This document shows positions 9,308-19,421 of a stretch of 51,893 nucleotides of DNA, piece by piece. Every line of letters begins with the position of its first letter. Within the stretch, counting starts at the first letter, position 1. Under the pieces are notes generated by a model, which did not search any database, was not told the origin of the DNA, and saw nothing but the letters and a program-made list of their open reading frames with translations. Source of the DNA: an uncultured Roseobacter sp. (GTDB taxonomy: Bacteria; Pseudomonadota; Alphaproteobacteria; Rhodobacterales; Rhodobacteraceae); the NCBI RefSeq assembly GCF_947496515.1, contig NZ_CANMDB010000012.1, positions 117,934 through 169,826 of the forward strand, written 5' to 3'. A program made the translations under genes and the position numbers.

Positions 9308-10069
9308 ATGCATCATTTATACAGAAAAAATAAACCCAAAATAGTCACTGTTGGTTTTATTTGCACACTGCTGCTCTGCTCATCAGTGCAGAGTTCAGAG
9401 CCGGATTTGCCGACTTTACCCGATGACTTCGAGGAACGCGTTCTTCGGGTGATCCTCCACAGGCCAGAGATTATCGTGGCCGCTCTGCGATTGCTTGAAG
9501 AGCAAGAAGCTTCAGCCGAGCGTGGATCCGCTTTTGACGAAAATGATCCTACACGCGCGGCTCTATTCGATCGCACGCTGCACGGGGCCATCTCGCAAGA
9601 GCGCGATCCTTTGCTGATCGAGTTTTCTGACTACCGATGCGGATACTGCGGGGTTGCGTCGGAAACGGTCCAAACCTTCACCGATGAACACGATAAGCGG
9701 ATCCGGATACTCGAGTTGCCGATCCTAGGCGAGGCCTCGCGCAAACTCGCGAAGATCGCGATTGCGGTGCGGAACCTGGAAGGCCCCTTTGTCTACTATG
9801 ATTTTCACATGGCGCTAATTGAGCCGGATGCCCAGCCGAAATCTGTGACTTTGGCAAGACGGATTGCGGAAGAGATGCTGATCGACTTTGATCGCGTCCT
9901 TCGAGAAACACAGAATCCCGACATCGACAAAGAACTGAGGTCAAACATGGCTTTGGCTCGGAAGCTTGGTGTTTCTGGAACACCTGCGTTCGTCTCGAAA
10001 ACACGCGTCGAAGCAGGCCTGCAAGACCTTCAAACCCTCAATGAAATGGTGCGGGAGGACGACCAATGA
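9308..10069 (+). CDS. DsbA-family periplasmic thiol-disulfide protein
   Basis: 253-aa exported thioredoxin-fold protein with the active site CGYC in the block DYRCGYCG (near residue 113) and the cis-Pro loop VSGTPAFV near the C-terminus, both DsbA hallmarks. The N-terminus is basic then hydrophobic (KPKIVTVGFICTLLLC), which fits a signal peptide. I chose the ATG at 9308 because it gives this leader; the frame is open further upstream but overlaps the traD start region. It probably forms disulfides in envelope or pilus proteins of the transfer system. The stop overlaps the next gene by 4 nt (ATGA). Confidence 0.85.
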   Translation: MHHLYRKNKPKIVTVGFICTLLLCSSVQSSEPDLPTLPDDFEERVLRVILHRPEIIVAALRLLEEQEASAERGSAFDENDPTRAALFDRTLHGAISQERDPLLIEFSDYRCGYCGVASETVQTFTDEHDKRIRILELPILGEASRKLAKIAIAVRNLEGPFVYYDFHMALIEPDAQPKSVTLARRIAEEMLIDFDRVLRETQNPDIDKELRSNMALARKLGVSGTPAFVSKTRVEAGLQDLQTLNEMVREDDQ

Positions 10070-10518
10070 ACCAAACACTGAAACTGCCCGCGGCTTTGCT
10101 TGCGGTCGCATCCCTGAGTGCCTGCATGACGGGGACGGTTCCTGTCAGCCAGGCCCAGCCTTCGCTTCTTCAGCAAGATGATTTGTCATTATCATGCGGC
10201 GAGCTCTCAGCGCGGAATGGCCGGATCGTAGCACGGGCGCGTGAAATTGAAGCAGAGTCCCGGACCCGTGCCAGGCAGGACGCCATTGCAAACACCGCGG
10301 TCAATCTTGGCTTGGGAGTTTTGATGGGGGGGGCGGCTCGTGGTGGCCTGACCGGCGTTCAAGCGGCAGGTGCTGTGAGCCAGGCGACGACCAGGATACG
10401 CAACGCGGAAGGAAGTCAGGAACGTTTGCAGGAGGTCACCGATGCAATGGCACTGGCGCGACGCTCTGCGGAACTTCAACGAGCGATGGTCGAAAAAGGT
10501 TGTAGTGGGAGTGCTTGA
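10066..10518 (+). CDS. Small predicted lipoprotein
   Basis: 150 aa. The leader LLAVASLSAC ends in a typical lipobox, so the mature protein should be lipid-anchored at Cys20. After it comes a short Gln/Ser-rich linker, a charged helix with many Arg and Glu (about residues 50-75), a Gly/Ala-rich segment and a second charged helix. I know no named family for it. The start overlaps the DsbA-like stop, so the two are co-translated. A role in the envelope part of the transfer system is inference from position. Confidence 0.75.
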   Translation: MNQTLKLPAALLAVASLSACMTGTVPVSQAQPSLLQQDDLSLSCGELSARNGRIVARAREIEAESRTRARQDAIANTAVNLGLGVLMGGAARGGLTGVQAAGAVSQATTRIRNAEGSQERLQEVTDAMALARRSAELQRAMVEKGCSGSA

Positions 10519-10664
10519 GAGGAAGTGACGATCTTCTCGGTTCGAGCGGAAGATTGTCTACAAATGATCGATCTGTTGGTTCTTGCCACTTGATACCTTA
10601 GCCTGGGCCAAGACCCTACACTCCGCAGCTGGATCACACGCAAAGAGCGAAATGGGAGCATGCC

Positions 10665-11615
10665 ATGAATTGGCTCAATCATCATAAAATGACACTGACA
10701 ACAGCCCTCGCAGGATTTGGCTGTCTCTTGGCAGTACTCAGCTTTCAGGTCGAAGGAGAAGAGCTAGAGATATTGAACGTTCAAATATCTCAGTACAGCC
10801 TGTTGCGTGTCGGTTCGTGGTGCTTCCTAGTCGGCGCATTGATGAGTTTGGTCTTAAAGTGGTTTGATAAGACCCCAATCACCAACCTTGAGACAGAAGA
10901 ATTGCTCCACGTTGAAGATGGGTTGATCATGCAGAGGCTGTCAGCCGATACGCCGCTTGACGAACCTCGATTTCGACGTCCGTTGAACTCAATCGTAGAG
11001 GTAAAGACCCGACGGTCTATGCTCTCTCCCAGGGAATGGATCTATGCCCGTAAGAGCCTGGTGGAGTGGTTGGCAGTCATAAGCGGTCCGTTCGGCGCGA
11101 TTATCTGGGCGGTCAATGAGGGAAACTACGCAAGCCTGGGCTTTTGGGCCGGTATTTTGGTGACGTTGGTGGTGTGGTGTTTGATTCTTTTTCAGTTTGG
11201 TCCGGGTTTCCGAGCGGAACTGGAGGTTAGGTTTATTCAGGGAGAAACGCTGCTTTTGAGTGCAAACCGGGCGCAGAAAGTATCTATCGAAGAGGGAACT
11301 ATTGATCGTGCGATTGCGCCATCGACAACCGTTTCATCGCTCACAAGGCACGAGATGGTGGATATTCTGAAGATGCGGCGATCAGAGAACATTGACGTTG
11401 CTTTGTTTACTGGACCGGTCAGCATTTTGGGAGTTTCGCTGTTCATGGGCTTCACGCAATATCCAGTCGTACTCTTCTATATGGTTTTACTCCTCACCCT
11501 GTGCGGGTTCTCGATGTTCAGGCTCTATCAAGGCTGCCGGCCTGGGGCTAAGCACCTGACGAAAACAATGGAAGAGCGAATTGCTTTCGAAACAGCCAAC
11601 GGCGCTAAAGGTTAG
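10665..11615 (+). CDS. Hypothetical polytopic membrane protein
   Basis: 316 aa with about six hydrophobic segments: near residues 10-27, 46-62, two in 128-175 and two in 248-290. Between them are charged cytoplasmic-type regions, including LRHEMVDILKMRRSENIDVA-like sequence before the last pair. No catalytic motif is recognisable. The ATG follows GGGAGCATGCC. It stands alone on the plus strand, 146 bp after the lipoprotein gene. The function is unknown and the length is not diagnostic. Confidence 0.7.
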   Translation: MNWLNHHKMTLTTALAGFGCLLAVLSFQVEGEELEILNVQISQYSLLRVGSWCFLVGALMSLVLKWFDKTPITNLETEELLHVEDGLIMQRLSADTPLDEPRFRRPLNSIVEVKTRRSMLSPREWIYARKSLVEWLAVISGPFGAIIWAVNEGNYASLGFWAGILVTLVVWCLILFQFGPGFRAELEVRFIQGETLLLSANRAQKVSIEEGTIDRAIAPSTTVSSLTRHEMVDILKMRRSENIDVALFTGPVSILGVSLFMGFTQYPVVLFYMVLLLTLCGFSMFRLYQGCRPGAKHLTKTMEERIAFETANGAKG

Positions 11616-12119
11616 ATCGGCATCCCGCCGTCGACTGCGTCACTTCGAAACGGACCGCGGTAGGTTCAGAAGCGATTGACATGCAAAGGATGTCGGGCAA
11701 ATCACACTCAGCTAGCAAGAAACAGTTCCAGCGGACATACACTGTTGTCGCAACCATGCTGATCTGAAACCCACAGTCCCCACTGGCTGCCTTCCGGGCG
11801 CAGCACAGTTTCGGTCGCTTTGCGCTCTTCCCGCTGGTTCGCTGCGTCGAGAGCAAACGACCGGATCAAGCCAACGCCGCCATTGGCGAGTTGGCTGCTC
11901 AACCAGAACTGTGCGGGACAAATGGTGAGTTTGCTGCGCTTGCGCAGAAGGCTGCATCCATGCGCTTTGCAGACCTTACCGTTGAATTGCACACGTAGCG
12001 CACACAACCAACAGTTATGGCACTGATTTCGAAGACAGTCCGTCCACACCTCCATCGGTACGGAGGTGCATTGAGGCGTCCAACGCATAACTTCGAAAAA
12101 TTCTGTTGTCCGGCTCATC
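11616..12119. other. Gap with no convincing gene
   Basis: A 136-codon minus-strand frame (11708-12118) encodes a Cys-rich start (DCLRNQCHNCWLC) but has no Shine-Dalgarno site and no family resemblance. I do not call it a gene. Nothing else is recognised here. Confidence 0.5.
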
Positions 12120-12138
12120 TGAAAAGCCGTCAGACGGC
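12120..12138 (-). terminator. Terminator after the sugar operon
   Basis: Read on the minus strand, GCCG-TCTGA-CGGC is followed by TTTTC. It lies 62 bp after the stop of the isomerase gene, the last gene of the operon. Confidence 0.65.
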
Positions 12139-12199
12139 GACTGAACTACACAGAAACCACCTCATGTCAGGATACGATTACGTGTTGTCACGTTGCTTC

Positions 12200-12868
12200 T
12201 TAGACGTAGTCTGACACGAGAAGCCGGTTTGGGCTTTGATCCTCGTCCACGGACGAAAAGCGACCGATATCCATCTCAAAGACGTTGTCGGTGCGGTCGT
12301 CGTTTACCGTCGAAACTTCGCGCACTAAACAGTCACCTTTTTCCGCCCAAAAAGCGTGCCAGATGCCGGGCATCAAGGTCACACTCTGTCCTGGTGAAAG
12401 CCTCAGCTTCCCGCCGGCGGGAAGAGTGACCTCTTGTCCATCGCTGGGCACAGTCACATCGCTTTTGCGGTCAATACTGCCATCCGTATTTGGAGAGAAT
12501 AATTCGATTATTAGATCTCCCCCGCCACCGTTTATGATATCCTCCGCTTTGATATTGTGGCGGTGCATTGGGGACAGTTGGTTCTCACGCGTTATCATGA
12601 CTTTTTCCGCATAGAGCATTCCGCGCCCTGTACTTAGGTCAGACAACGTACCGTTGCGGGTCGTGAACAAGAACAACCCTAGTTCCTTAAATTTGCCCTG
12701 CCCATAGTCGGTGATGTCCCAACCGAGACCCCGCTCTCGGATTGGTGCGGCTGCTTCACTGCGCATTTCGTCTGATGACCAATTGGCAAACGGCGGCAGG
12801 GTTTGACCAAAGGACCGGATAAAAGCTTCGCCTTGTTTAAGGATATCGTTAATCTCGGATCGCTTCAT
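12200..12868 (-). CDS. D-lyxose/D-mannose ketol-isomerase (cupin type)
   Basis: 222-aa cupin-fold sugar isomerase like E. coli YdaE-type D-lyxose isomerases. It converts D-lyxose to D-xylulose and D-mannose to D-fructose. The metal-binding motif HRHNIKAEDIINGGGG (about residues 103-118) supplies His, His and Glu ligands, and the later His in PGIWHAFW supplies the fourth. The start overlaps the LacI stop by 4 nt. As the last gene of the operon it would isomerise mannose released by the beta-mannosidase, feeding it into fructose metabolism. The family is firm; mannose as physiological substrate is inferred from the neighbours. Confidence 0.88.
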   Translation of the reverse strand: MKRSEINDILKQGEAFIRSFGQTLPPFANWSSDEMRSEAAAPIRERGLGWDITDYGQGKFKELGLFLFTTRNGTLSDLSTGRGMLYAEKVMITRENQLSPMHRHNIKAEDIINGGGGDLIIELFSPNTDGSIDRKSDVTVPSDGQEVTLPAGGKLRLSPGQSVTLMPGIWHAFWAEKGDCLVREVSTVNDDRTDNVFEMDIGRFSSVDEDQSPNRLLVSDYV

Positions 12869-13908
12869 TGTGTAAGCCCATCATGAATCCGGAGTTCGGT
12901 TTTGCAGATCCGTTGACAATCGGGAACCGGATCACCTGCGATGCGTTTCAGAAGAAGATCAGCAAGGTTCCAACCCGCTTCCTGACGCGAAAAGTACGAG
13001 TTATTGAGTGGCGTGCCGATATAAGCGCCAAGATTCGTCCCCGACCGAAGAGAAAAGCCCGCCTGTTCCGCCCGGGCGCCTAGCGTACGCCGGACCCCCG
13101 CCCGAGCGCCTAAAAACACCAGTTCGTTGACGCACACGAAAGCCTCCGCCCCGAGCTCGGCAAGCTCCATCGCTGCGTCACGCGCCTTGGCGGCATCAAA
13201 ATCGATATGTCGGATCAACGCCGGATCAAGGGCGATCCCTGCGTCGGCCAAAGCCCGGCGATACCCATCCAACCGCTTGCCTACAAAGAAATATCGCCGA
13301 TCCGCATCAAGAAGGGCGATCTTGCGATATCCTTGATCAATCAGGGATTTCGTCCCCTGATAGGCCGCAAATTCGTTGTCGAGGTCAAAATACGCATGAT
13401 CCTGCCCACGCAAGGTTTGCCCGAAGGTCACGAAGGGGACGTTCTCGTCGATCAGGAAATTTACGCGGCTGTCGTCGGGCACCGTGTGGTCGAGAATGAA
13501 ACCGTCCGCATTTCGGCCTTTCATGACTTCCTTTATTTTTTCCAATCCGTTTTCTTCCATCGCCACCGGCATCGCACGGACAGCGTATTCCGATCCCGCA
13601 AAGCGCCTATGTATCCCGTTGAGCAGGCCAATCGATCCACTATCGCCAATCTCTTCCTCGTTTGAAAAACTCAAGAACGCCATGATGACGAGGGTCTGGC
13701 CCGTGCGCAGTTTCATCCCGTCGAGGTTGCGGACATAGCCCAGACGGTTGGCTGTCTCTTTGACCTTTGCGACCATATCGTCGCTGATCCGCTCACCGCC
13801 CTTCAGGGCGCGCGCCACGGTCGTCACGGACACGCCGATCTCCTCGGCGATGGTTTTGAGCGTGACAGGCCCGCTGTCGCTCAAGTCGCTGGGCGCCATG
13901 TGTTTCAT
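12865..13908 (-). CDS. LacI-family transcriptional regulator
   Basis: 347 aa. The N-terminal LacI helix-turn-helix ([20 protein letters not shown], about residues 15-34) is followed by the hinge and a periplasmic-binding-like sugar-sensing domain. The start overlaps the beta-mannosidase stop (ATGA), so the regulator is made from the operon it presumably controls. The matching operators are probably the palindromes at 22537-22570, since LacI-type sites have a central CG as seen there. It most likely acts as a repressor released by an imported mannoside or a breakdown product. Confidence 0.9.
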   Translation of the reverse strand: MKHMAPSDLSDSGPVTLKTIAEEIGVSVTTVARALKGGERISDDMVAKVKETANRLGYVRNLDGMKLRTGQTLVIMAFLSFSNEEEIGDSGSIGLLNGIHRRFAGSEYAVRAMPVAMEENGLEKIKEVMKGRNADGFILDHTVPDDSRVNFLIDENVPFVTFGQTLRGQDHAYFDLDNEFAAYQGTKSLIDQGYRKIALLDADRRYFFVGKRLDGYRRALADAGIALDPALIRHIDFDAAKARDAAMELAELGAEAFVCVNELVFLGARAGVRRTLGARAEQAGFSLRSGTNLGAYIGTPLNNSYFSRQEAGWNLADLLLKRIAGDPVPDCQRICKTELRIHDGLTQ

Positions 13909-16346
13909 CCCCTCAGATACCAGACCTGCGCCGCCTTTTCATCCAACGGGGCGCCGCGATCTCTCAGCCTTGTAAGAGTTTTAGGCAGCCCTGGCAAAAG
14001 AGTGAAGCAATTGTCGCTATAGACCGCAGAGCCTCCGTGGTCGTAGGTCACATAAAGCGCAGGGCTGCTGGAGGTGAGGGTCACGCTCCGCCCTGCATCC
14101 TCTACCTGCACATCGATGATCGGATCGGCCAGATCATAGTCTTTCGGGCGTCGCGGCAGGTAGTCATTCTCGCCCTCGAATCTGCACTCCGTATCCACCC
14201 ATGAAAAATGCAGGAAGTGCTGCGCGCCAACCCGCTCCGCCGCAAGGCGTGTGAGCTCCACGGCCATCCCTGTGGGCACGACGCCCGAAACTGTGTCCAG
14301 AGTTTCCATCGGCCCGGCCAGATCCACCGCTCGCAGACCGACCGTCAGCGAGACCGGAGCGTCGGTTTCATTGACGGCCCAGATCACGATGTCGCCGGTG
14401 ACCGCGTTCGGCTGTGCGGTAACCATCACCGGATCAAAGAAACGCCGCGCGAGGTAATGTGTGCTCTTCCATGCACCGCCGTATTCAAGGCTGGCCCAGC
14501 TGGCCACTGGCCAGGTATCGTTGAGCTGCCAATACAGCGTCCCCATGCAGCGCGGCTTGCAAGTCCGCCAGAATTCAATAGAGGTTTTCATCGCCAGCCC
14601 TTGGGAAACCTGGCTGAGGTAGGCCATATCCGCAAAATTGTCGGGGAATTTGAAATACCGCTGGATCGTCTCGACAATGCGGGCATTGCCACCCTCGTTG
14701 CGCTGATGGACCTCCATCACCTTTGAGGAAATATTGCGGTCCTTTGGCGTGGTGAACGTCTTGATGCAGGCCATAGACGGCATTGATTGAAATCCGAATT
14801 CCGAACAAAATCGCGGGCGCACGGTGCGGTAATGCTCAAAGTCCTTTGCCGAATGCCAGACGTCCCAGAAATGCATGTCGCCCGCAGTGTCCGTGTGCCA
14901 GCCATCATTGAAATTGAGCCGACCAATCGACGGGGAGGACGGCCAGAACGCGACGTCCGGGGCCTCATCGTCTATCGCCTCCTCCAGCGCGTGGTTCAGA
15001 CGATCATAGATCGCAAGATACCGGTCCCGGTCGGTCTCCGATTCATCAAACCAGTTGAGAGCGCCGACCAATTCATTGTCCCCGCACCAAAGCGCCAGGG
15101 ACGCATGAGAGGACAGGCGGCGGATTTGCTGACGCGCCTCGGCCTGAACCGTCGCGAGAAAATCACGCTGATGGGCGGGATAGGCGTTGCAGGCAAACAT
15201 GAAATCCTGCCAGATCATGATCCCCATCTCATCGCACATGTCATAGAACCAATCCGCCTCGTATTGGCCGCCGCCCCAGATGCGGATCATGTTCATATTC
15301 GCCTCAAGCGCCGAGGTGAGCAGGTCACGCGCGACCTCGGGCGTGCCCCGTTCCGGCAAGGCATCGGCTGGTATCCAGTTCGCACCGCGCATGAATATAT
15401 CTCGCCCGTTGACGCGGAAGGCAAAGCGGTTGCCGATAGCATCGGCGGAGGTATCGAGGATCACCTCGCGCAGGCCGATCGTGTAGGCGCGGGTTTGCCC
15501 GTTCAGCCGCAGAGTGACATCGTATTGATGCGGCTCCCCTTCTCCCACGGGCCACCAAAGGCACGGGTTTTCGATGACCGCCAGTAGGGTCGCACGGTTC
15601 TCGCCGGGATAGGTCTGCGGGGAAAGGGTGATGGTCTGCCCGTCTACCGAGAGCGTGATCATTGGCGACGTGGGTCCGGCGGCCTCAAACACAACAGTCG
15701 CCTCAAGGGTGACACGTCCCCCTGCATGGGTCTGGCGAAACATCACGTCATCAAGCCGCGCATCATCGGTGCGGCGCAGGGTGACATCGCCATAAATCCC
15801 CAGAGGCGACAGCGCGATGTTCCAATCCCACCCCGCATGACATTGCGTTTTGCGCAGGTGGTTGAAATGCGCCAGCCGGTTGTTGCGCGCCATATAGGGG
15901 ATCACGATGTCAGAGGCCGCAGCCTTGGCCTGCGCGATTTCGCTATTGGACAAGAACCGCACGGTAAGGGTATTTTGCCCCGGCAAGAGCGCCTCTGTCG
16001 CATCGAAATCCCACCGCAGGAACTGATTGTCACATCGCCCGATTTCGATGTCATTGACGCTGACGATGGCATGACAGTCCACGCTATCCAATGTCAGCGT
16101 GTAGCGCCCACCCTTCGGCGTGAATTCAAATGTGGTCTGGGCGATCCACTCGCTTTCATGGACCCAATCCAGCGACGCTTCGGTATCGCGCCAATAGGGA
16201 TCAGTGATGACGCCCGCAGCCAAAAGGGCGGAATGCACATCACCGGGCACATTGAGGGCCACATCCGCGGACCCGTCAACCTGTGACACCCGCCAACCCT
16301 TCACTAGCTTCAGTTCTGCCGTTGAAGTTTGCTCGTCTTTGCTCAT
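13905..16346 (-). CDS. Beta-mannosidase, GH2 family
   Basis: 813-aa glycoside hydrolase family 2 enzyme that removes terminal beta-D-mannose. The domain order is a jelly-roll sugar-binding region (about 1-190), an Ig-like sandwich, the TIM barrel (about 300-600) and C-terminal beta domains. The acid/base Glu is in [14 protein letters not shown] (near 428) and the nucleophile Glu in [13 protein letters not shown] (near 519). There is no signal peptide, so it acts in the cytoplasm on imported oligosaccharides. Length and motifs match bacterial beta-mannosidases. Its start overlaps the sulfatase stop by 4 nt. Confidence 0.93.
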   Translation of the reverse strand: MSKDEQTSTAELKLVKGWRVSQVDGSADVALNVPGDVHSALLAAGVITDPYWRDTEASLDWVHESEWIAQTTFEFTPKGGRYTLTLDSVDCHAIVSVNDIEIGRCDNQFLRWDFDATEALLPGQNTLTVRFLSNSEIAQAKAAASDIVIPYMARNNRLAHFNHLRKTQCHAGWDWNIALSPLGIYGDVTLRRTDDARLDDVMFRQTHAGGRVTLEATVVFEAAGPTSPMITLSVDGQTITLSPQTYPGENRATLLAVIENPCLWWPVGEGEPHQYDVTLRLNGQTRAYTIGLREVILDTSADAIGNRFAFRVNGRDIFMRGANWIPADALPERGTPEVARDLLTSALEANMNMIRIWGGGQYEADWFYDMCDEMGIMIWQDFMFACNAYPAHQRDFLATVQAEARQQIRRLSSHASLALWCGDNELVGALNWFDESETDRDRYLAIYDRLNHALEEAIDDEAPDVAFWPSSPSIGRLNFNDGWHTDTAGDMHFWDVWHSAKDFEHYRTVRPRFCSEFGFQSMPSMACIKTFTTPKDRNISSKVMEVHQRNEGGNARIVETIQRYFKFPDNFADMAYLSQVSQGLAMKTSIEFWRTCKPRCMGTLYWQLNDTWPVASWASLEYGGAWKSTHYLARRFFDPVMVTAQPNAVTGDIVIWAVNETDAPVSLTVGLRAVDLAGPMETLDTVSGVVPTGMAVELTRLAAERVGAQHFLHFSWVDTECRFEGENDYLPRRPKDYDLADPIIDVQVEDAGRSVTLTSSSPALYVTYDHGGSAVYSDNCFTLLPGLPKTLTRLRDRGAPLDEKAAQVWYLRG

Positions 16347-17719
16347 CGGGGATCATCCTCAAGGTCTCGCCACGGGATTTCAGCATCCCGCGCGTATAGC
16401 TCCGCCAGAAGCGGATCGATCTGTGCATCCAGCGCCAAGGCCTCTGCCAGATTATTGAATTGGAATGGGTCGTTGACGGTGTCAAAAACGCTGTGTGGTG
16501 CCCGCGACAAGGTCCGGCCCTGCTCAAAGGTGGCAAACACACTTTGCGCGACGCTGCGCAGCCCGACGCCTGTGGTGGTCTGAAACAGGGCCGTGCGGCC
16601 AGCAGTGCCTGCCTCCAAGGACGCGCCCTGCATATGGGCGGGCACGTCGATACCGGCATGGCTCAGCAGGGTCGGAGCCAGATCAATCAGGGAGGCGACC
16701 CCTTCTGTAATGCGCCGACCCTTGGGGATATTAGGGCCCGCCATCACCAGCGGAATGCGAATACTCTCGTCGTTTTCGGAACCTTTCTGGACGAGCCCGT
16801 GACTGCCGAGGTTTTCACCATGGTCAGACGTAAACAGGATCAGCGTCCTGTCATCCAGGCCTGCCCCCGTCACCGCATCCAGAATGCGCCCAACGGTGCG
16901 ATCCATCCACGTCACAGCCCCGAAGTATTCTGCTGCCAAGTGACGGAGGTCATACCCGTCCGGCAAATCCATCGTGTGCGGCAGGCGAAACGCGTAATAG
17001 CGAAAATCCCAGCGATAAACCCTTAACCAGTAGTCCTTGTCTTCGATGCCATCTTCGTCCGTGTTCTCGCGCAGGGCGACTGCGGCAGGGTCATACATTG
17101 TCAGATATTCATCGGGCATATCCGCCACGGGGCAATGGGGCGGCGAGATGTTGTAATAGAGGAAAAAGGGTGCGTCGCTGTCGGCCTTTGCGGCGATATA
17201 ACGCTCCGCCTCCCCGGCCTCAAAATCGACGCTGAAGCCTTCGGGTGCAAATTCCGGCCCGCCATCGCGGGAATAAATTTGCGCGGAATGGGCGTGGTGG
17301 ACGCGGGGGATCAGGTAGTGATCAAACCCGATGTCATGGGGCCAGGAATGAATATGCCATTTACCAATCACACAAGTCTCATACCCCGCTGCGCCCAGGC
17401 ATTCGGGCAAGGTCGGATCAATTAGATGCGGGCGTTTGTGAAACGGATATTCGGGCATGTTGAAATCGCCCCGGCGCCCCGGATAGGCCACGTTGGTCTT
17501 GCCACCCGTCGCTGTGCGGTTGTGTTGGCCCGACATTAGAATAGACCGCGCGGCCATGCAGACGGGAAAATTGGTGATCGCTGTCTTCCAGGTGACGCCG
17601 CGCGCGGCGAGCCTGTCGATATGTGGCGTCGCGACCTGCGTGCCGCCATAGCAACCCAATTCAAAGGGCCGCAGCTGATCGGAGGTGATCAGTATGATAT
17701 TCGGCCGCCTCTGGGCCAT
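16343..17719 (-). CDS. Cytoplasmic type I sulfatase
   Basis: 458-aa alkaline-phosphatase-fold sulfatase. Near the N-terminus, [12 protein letters not shown] supplies metal-binding Asp. The formylglycine motif is CMAAR (C at about residue 54), the C-x-A-x-R form, so a cysteine-type maturase is needed. [11 protein letters not shown] is the second metal and substrate loop. No signal peptide is present, unlike most marine polysaccharide sulfatases, so the substrate must be imported first. The ATG at 17719 overlaps the ABC ATPase stop (TGATG); a TTG one codon earlier is possible. Its place between the transporter and beta-mannosidase suggests it desulfates a mannose-containing oligosaccharide. Confidence 0.92.
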   Translation of the reverse strand: MAQRRPNIILITSDQLRPFELGCYGGTQVATPHIDRLAARGVTWKTAITNFPVCMAARSILMSGQHNRTATGGKTNVAYPGRRGDFNMPEYPFHKRPHLIDPTLPECLGAAGYETCVIGKWHIHSWPHDIGFDHYLIPRVHHAHSAQIYSRDGGPEFAPEGFSVDFEAGEAERYIAAKADSDAPFFLYYNISPPHCPVADMPDEYLTMYDPAAVALRENTDEDGIEDKDYWLRVYRWDFRYYAFRLPHTMDLPDGYDLRHLAAEYFGAVTWMDRTVGRILDAVTGAGLDDRTLILFTSDHGENLGSHGLVQKGSENDESIRIPLVMAGPNIPKGRRITEGVASLIDLAPTLLSHAGIDVPAHMQGASLEAGTAGRTALFQTTTGVGLRSVAQSVFATFEQGRTLSRAPHSVFDTVNDPFQFNNLAEALALDAQIDPLLAELYARDAEIPWRDLEDDPR

Positions 17720-18804
17720 CAAAGGTGCTGACCTGTGTTCGGATGAAACAGATGCGCGCCCTTAAAATCCCATGTGATCGACTGGGTACTTCCCGCGGCG
17801 AGCTTCACAAGGCCCGCGGCCCGCAGGCGGACAGGCTCACCGTTAAAGTTGAGAACGACATAGGTCTCAGAGCCCATTGGTTCGCACAGCTCAACGGAGT
17901 GATCTGTGGTGACGAATCCTTCGCCTACCCCGACAGACAGACCCTCTGGGCGCACTGCGAGGATGGCCTTGGTCCCGTCAGCAATTGCGCCTCGGGCAGC
18001 ATGAGTAGGGACCGGCAAAGTGACCTCTCCGATCTTGGCCATGTATCCGTCTCCGTCGCGTGTGATTGTGCATGCCAGCGTGTTGATCTCCGGCGTCCCG
18101 ATAAAGCGCGCGGCGAACAATGTATCAGGCTGCATGTACAATTCTTCTGGCGTGCCGAGTTGTTCAATCTCGCCCCCGTTGAGCAGCACGATCTTGTCGG
18201 CCAGCGTCATGGCTTCGACCTGATCGTGGGTCACATAGGCGATGGTCGCGTTGAGCGCGTGATGGATGCGTTTGATCTCAGTGCGCATTTCGCCGCGCAG
18301 CTTTGCGTCGAGGTTCGACAGGGGTTCGTCGAACAAGAAAAGCTGCGGATCGCGCACCATCGCACGCCCGATCGCGACCCGCTGGCGTTGCCCGCCAGAC
18401 AGCTGGCCCGGTTTGCGTTGCAGGTAATCGCCGAGCTTTAGAACATCGGCCACGCGGCCCACCTCGGCCTTGATTTCCGCCTTGGACATGCGCCGGATCC
18501 TGAGGCCGAAGGCGATGTTATCAAACACCGACATATGCGGATAAAGCGCGTAGGATTGGAACACCATAGCGATGTTGCGGTCCTTGGGATCAAGGTGGGT
18601 GACGTTTTTGCCGCCGATCAGGATCGATCCGTCGTGGTCCTCTTCCAGCCCGGAGATCAGGCGCAACAGGGTCGATTTCCCGCAGCCGCTTTCGCCCAGC
18701 AGAACCAGAAATTCGCCGGGAGCAAGATCGATGGAAATATCCCGAAGCACGGTCAGTGCGCCAAAAGATTTGGTGACGTTTTGAATTTGTAGGCCGCCGC
18801 TCAT
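17719..18804 (-). CDS. Sugar ABC transporter ATP-binding protein (MalK/UgpC type)
   Basis: 361-aa ATPase powering the importer. Walker A is GESGCGKST, the signature is LSGGQRQRV and Walker B is LFLFDEPLSNLDAK. A C-terminal TOBE/OB-like regulatory domain follows from about residue 240, and the length is typical of the MalK group. The open frame extends upstream to 19341, but that part is only a shadow of the neighbouring gene. The ATG at 18804 begins the family's standard N-terminus (GGLQIQNVTKSFG). The start overlaps the stop of the YesL-like gene. Confidence 0.93.
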   Translation of the reverse strand: MSGGLQIQNVTKSFGALTVLRDISIDLAPGEFLVLLGESGCGKSTLLRLISGLEEDHDGSILIGGKNVTHLDPKDRNIAMVFQSYALYPHMSVFDNIAFGLRIRRMSKAEIKAEVGRVADVLKLGDYLQRKPGQLSGGQRQRVAIGRAMVRDPQLFLFDEPLSNLDAKLRGEMRTEIKRIHHALNATIAYVTHDQVEAMTLADKIVLLNGGEIEQLGTPEELYMQPDTLFAARFIGTPEINTLACTITRDGDGYMAKIGEVTLPVPTHAARGAIADGTKAILAVRPEGLSVGVGEGFVTTDHSVELCEPMGSETYVVLNFNGEPVRLRAAGLVKLAAGSTQSITWDFKGAHLFHPNTGQHL

Positions 18805-19421
18805 CACGATGCCTCCTGTCGTATTGGGGTGAATCTGGTGGGGGTCGGCATGGTATGGGACAGCGCCGGCGCAACGAGGAGATGGGTGAGCCATGCAAAG
18901 CCCGACAGGCCAAAATAAAGGCCGATCAGCGGCTGTTGCACCGTGACCCAGACACCGAACACAAGGCCCGCCAGCGCCAAAAGGGTGCCATAGGGCGCAA
19001 GTGCGACGCCAAGGCGCGCATTGGCAAACCCGTCGGCCAATGTGCCCGACAGGCGCGATATCGCGAACAACCCCGACAGCAGATGCACCAACACCATCAC
19101 GGCAAGTGCCATCAAGAGCCCCCGGATCAGCCCGCCTCCGATCAGGCCGATCCAGAACAGGCCTGTGACAGCGGCAATATGCGGGGCCGCCAACAGGTTG
19201 GTACGAAGGAATTCGGCGCGATACTGCGCCCACATGCCCCGGATCAGCGGACCGGTCCGTTCGTCCTCCAGCCGCGCCACCGCCCAGAACGCGGCCGTCA
19301 GCGCAGGCGCGATGCCGAACACCCCAAGGCCAAGACCGCACAGCACTATGGCAAACAGATTGATCGCGGCCAGCTGCCAGATGCGCGTTGTGATTGTGAC
19401 AATAAGCCCTTGCATCATCAC
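18804..19421 (-). CDS. YesL-like (DUF624) membrane protein
   Basis: 205 aa with about five to six hydrophobic segments and the DUF624/YesL arrangement: an N-terminal helix pair, a Trp-containing loop (RGMWAQYRAEF) and Gly-rich helices after it. YesL-type proteins are often encoded beside sugar ABC importers; their biochemical job is not established. It overlaps both neighbours and clearly belongs to the transporter operon. The family call is moderately sure. Confidence 0.75.
   Translation of the reverse strand: MMMQGLIVTITTRIWQLAAINLFAIVLCGLGLGVFGIAPALTAAFWAVARLEDERTGPLIRGMWAQYRAEFLRTNLLAAPHIAAVTGLFWIGLIGGGLIRGLLMALAVMVLVHLLSGLFAISRLSGTLADGFANARLGVALAPYGTLLALAGLVFGVWVTVQQPLIGLYFGLSGFAWLTHLLVAPALSHTMPTPTRFTPIRQEAS

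Noticed and set aside
11708-12118. 136-codon Cys-rich frame on the minus strand
   Set aside because: No Shine-Dalgarno site, no recognisable domain, and a comparable overlapping frame exists in another phase. Not enough to call a gene.
14208-15587. Long plus-strand frames inside the beta-mannosidase gene
   Set aside because: High-GC antisense frames over a well-supported GH2 gene, without ribosome sites or family matches.
18805-19341. N-terminal extension of the ABC ATPase by 179 residues
   Set aside because: It overlaps the YesL-like gene completely and its composition is that of an out-of-phase read; the conserved ATPase start is at 18804.
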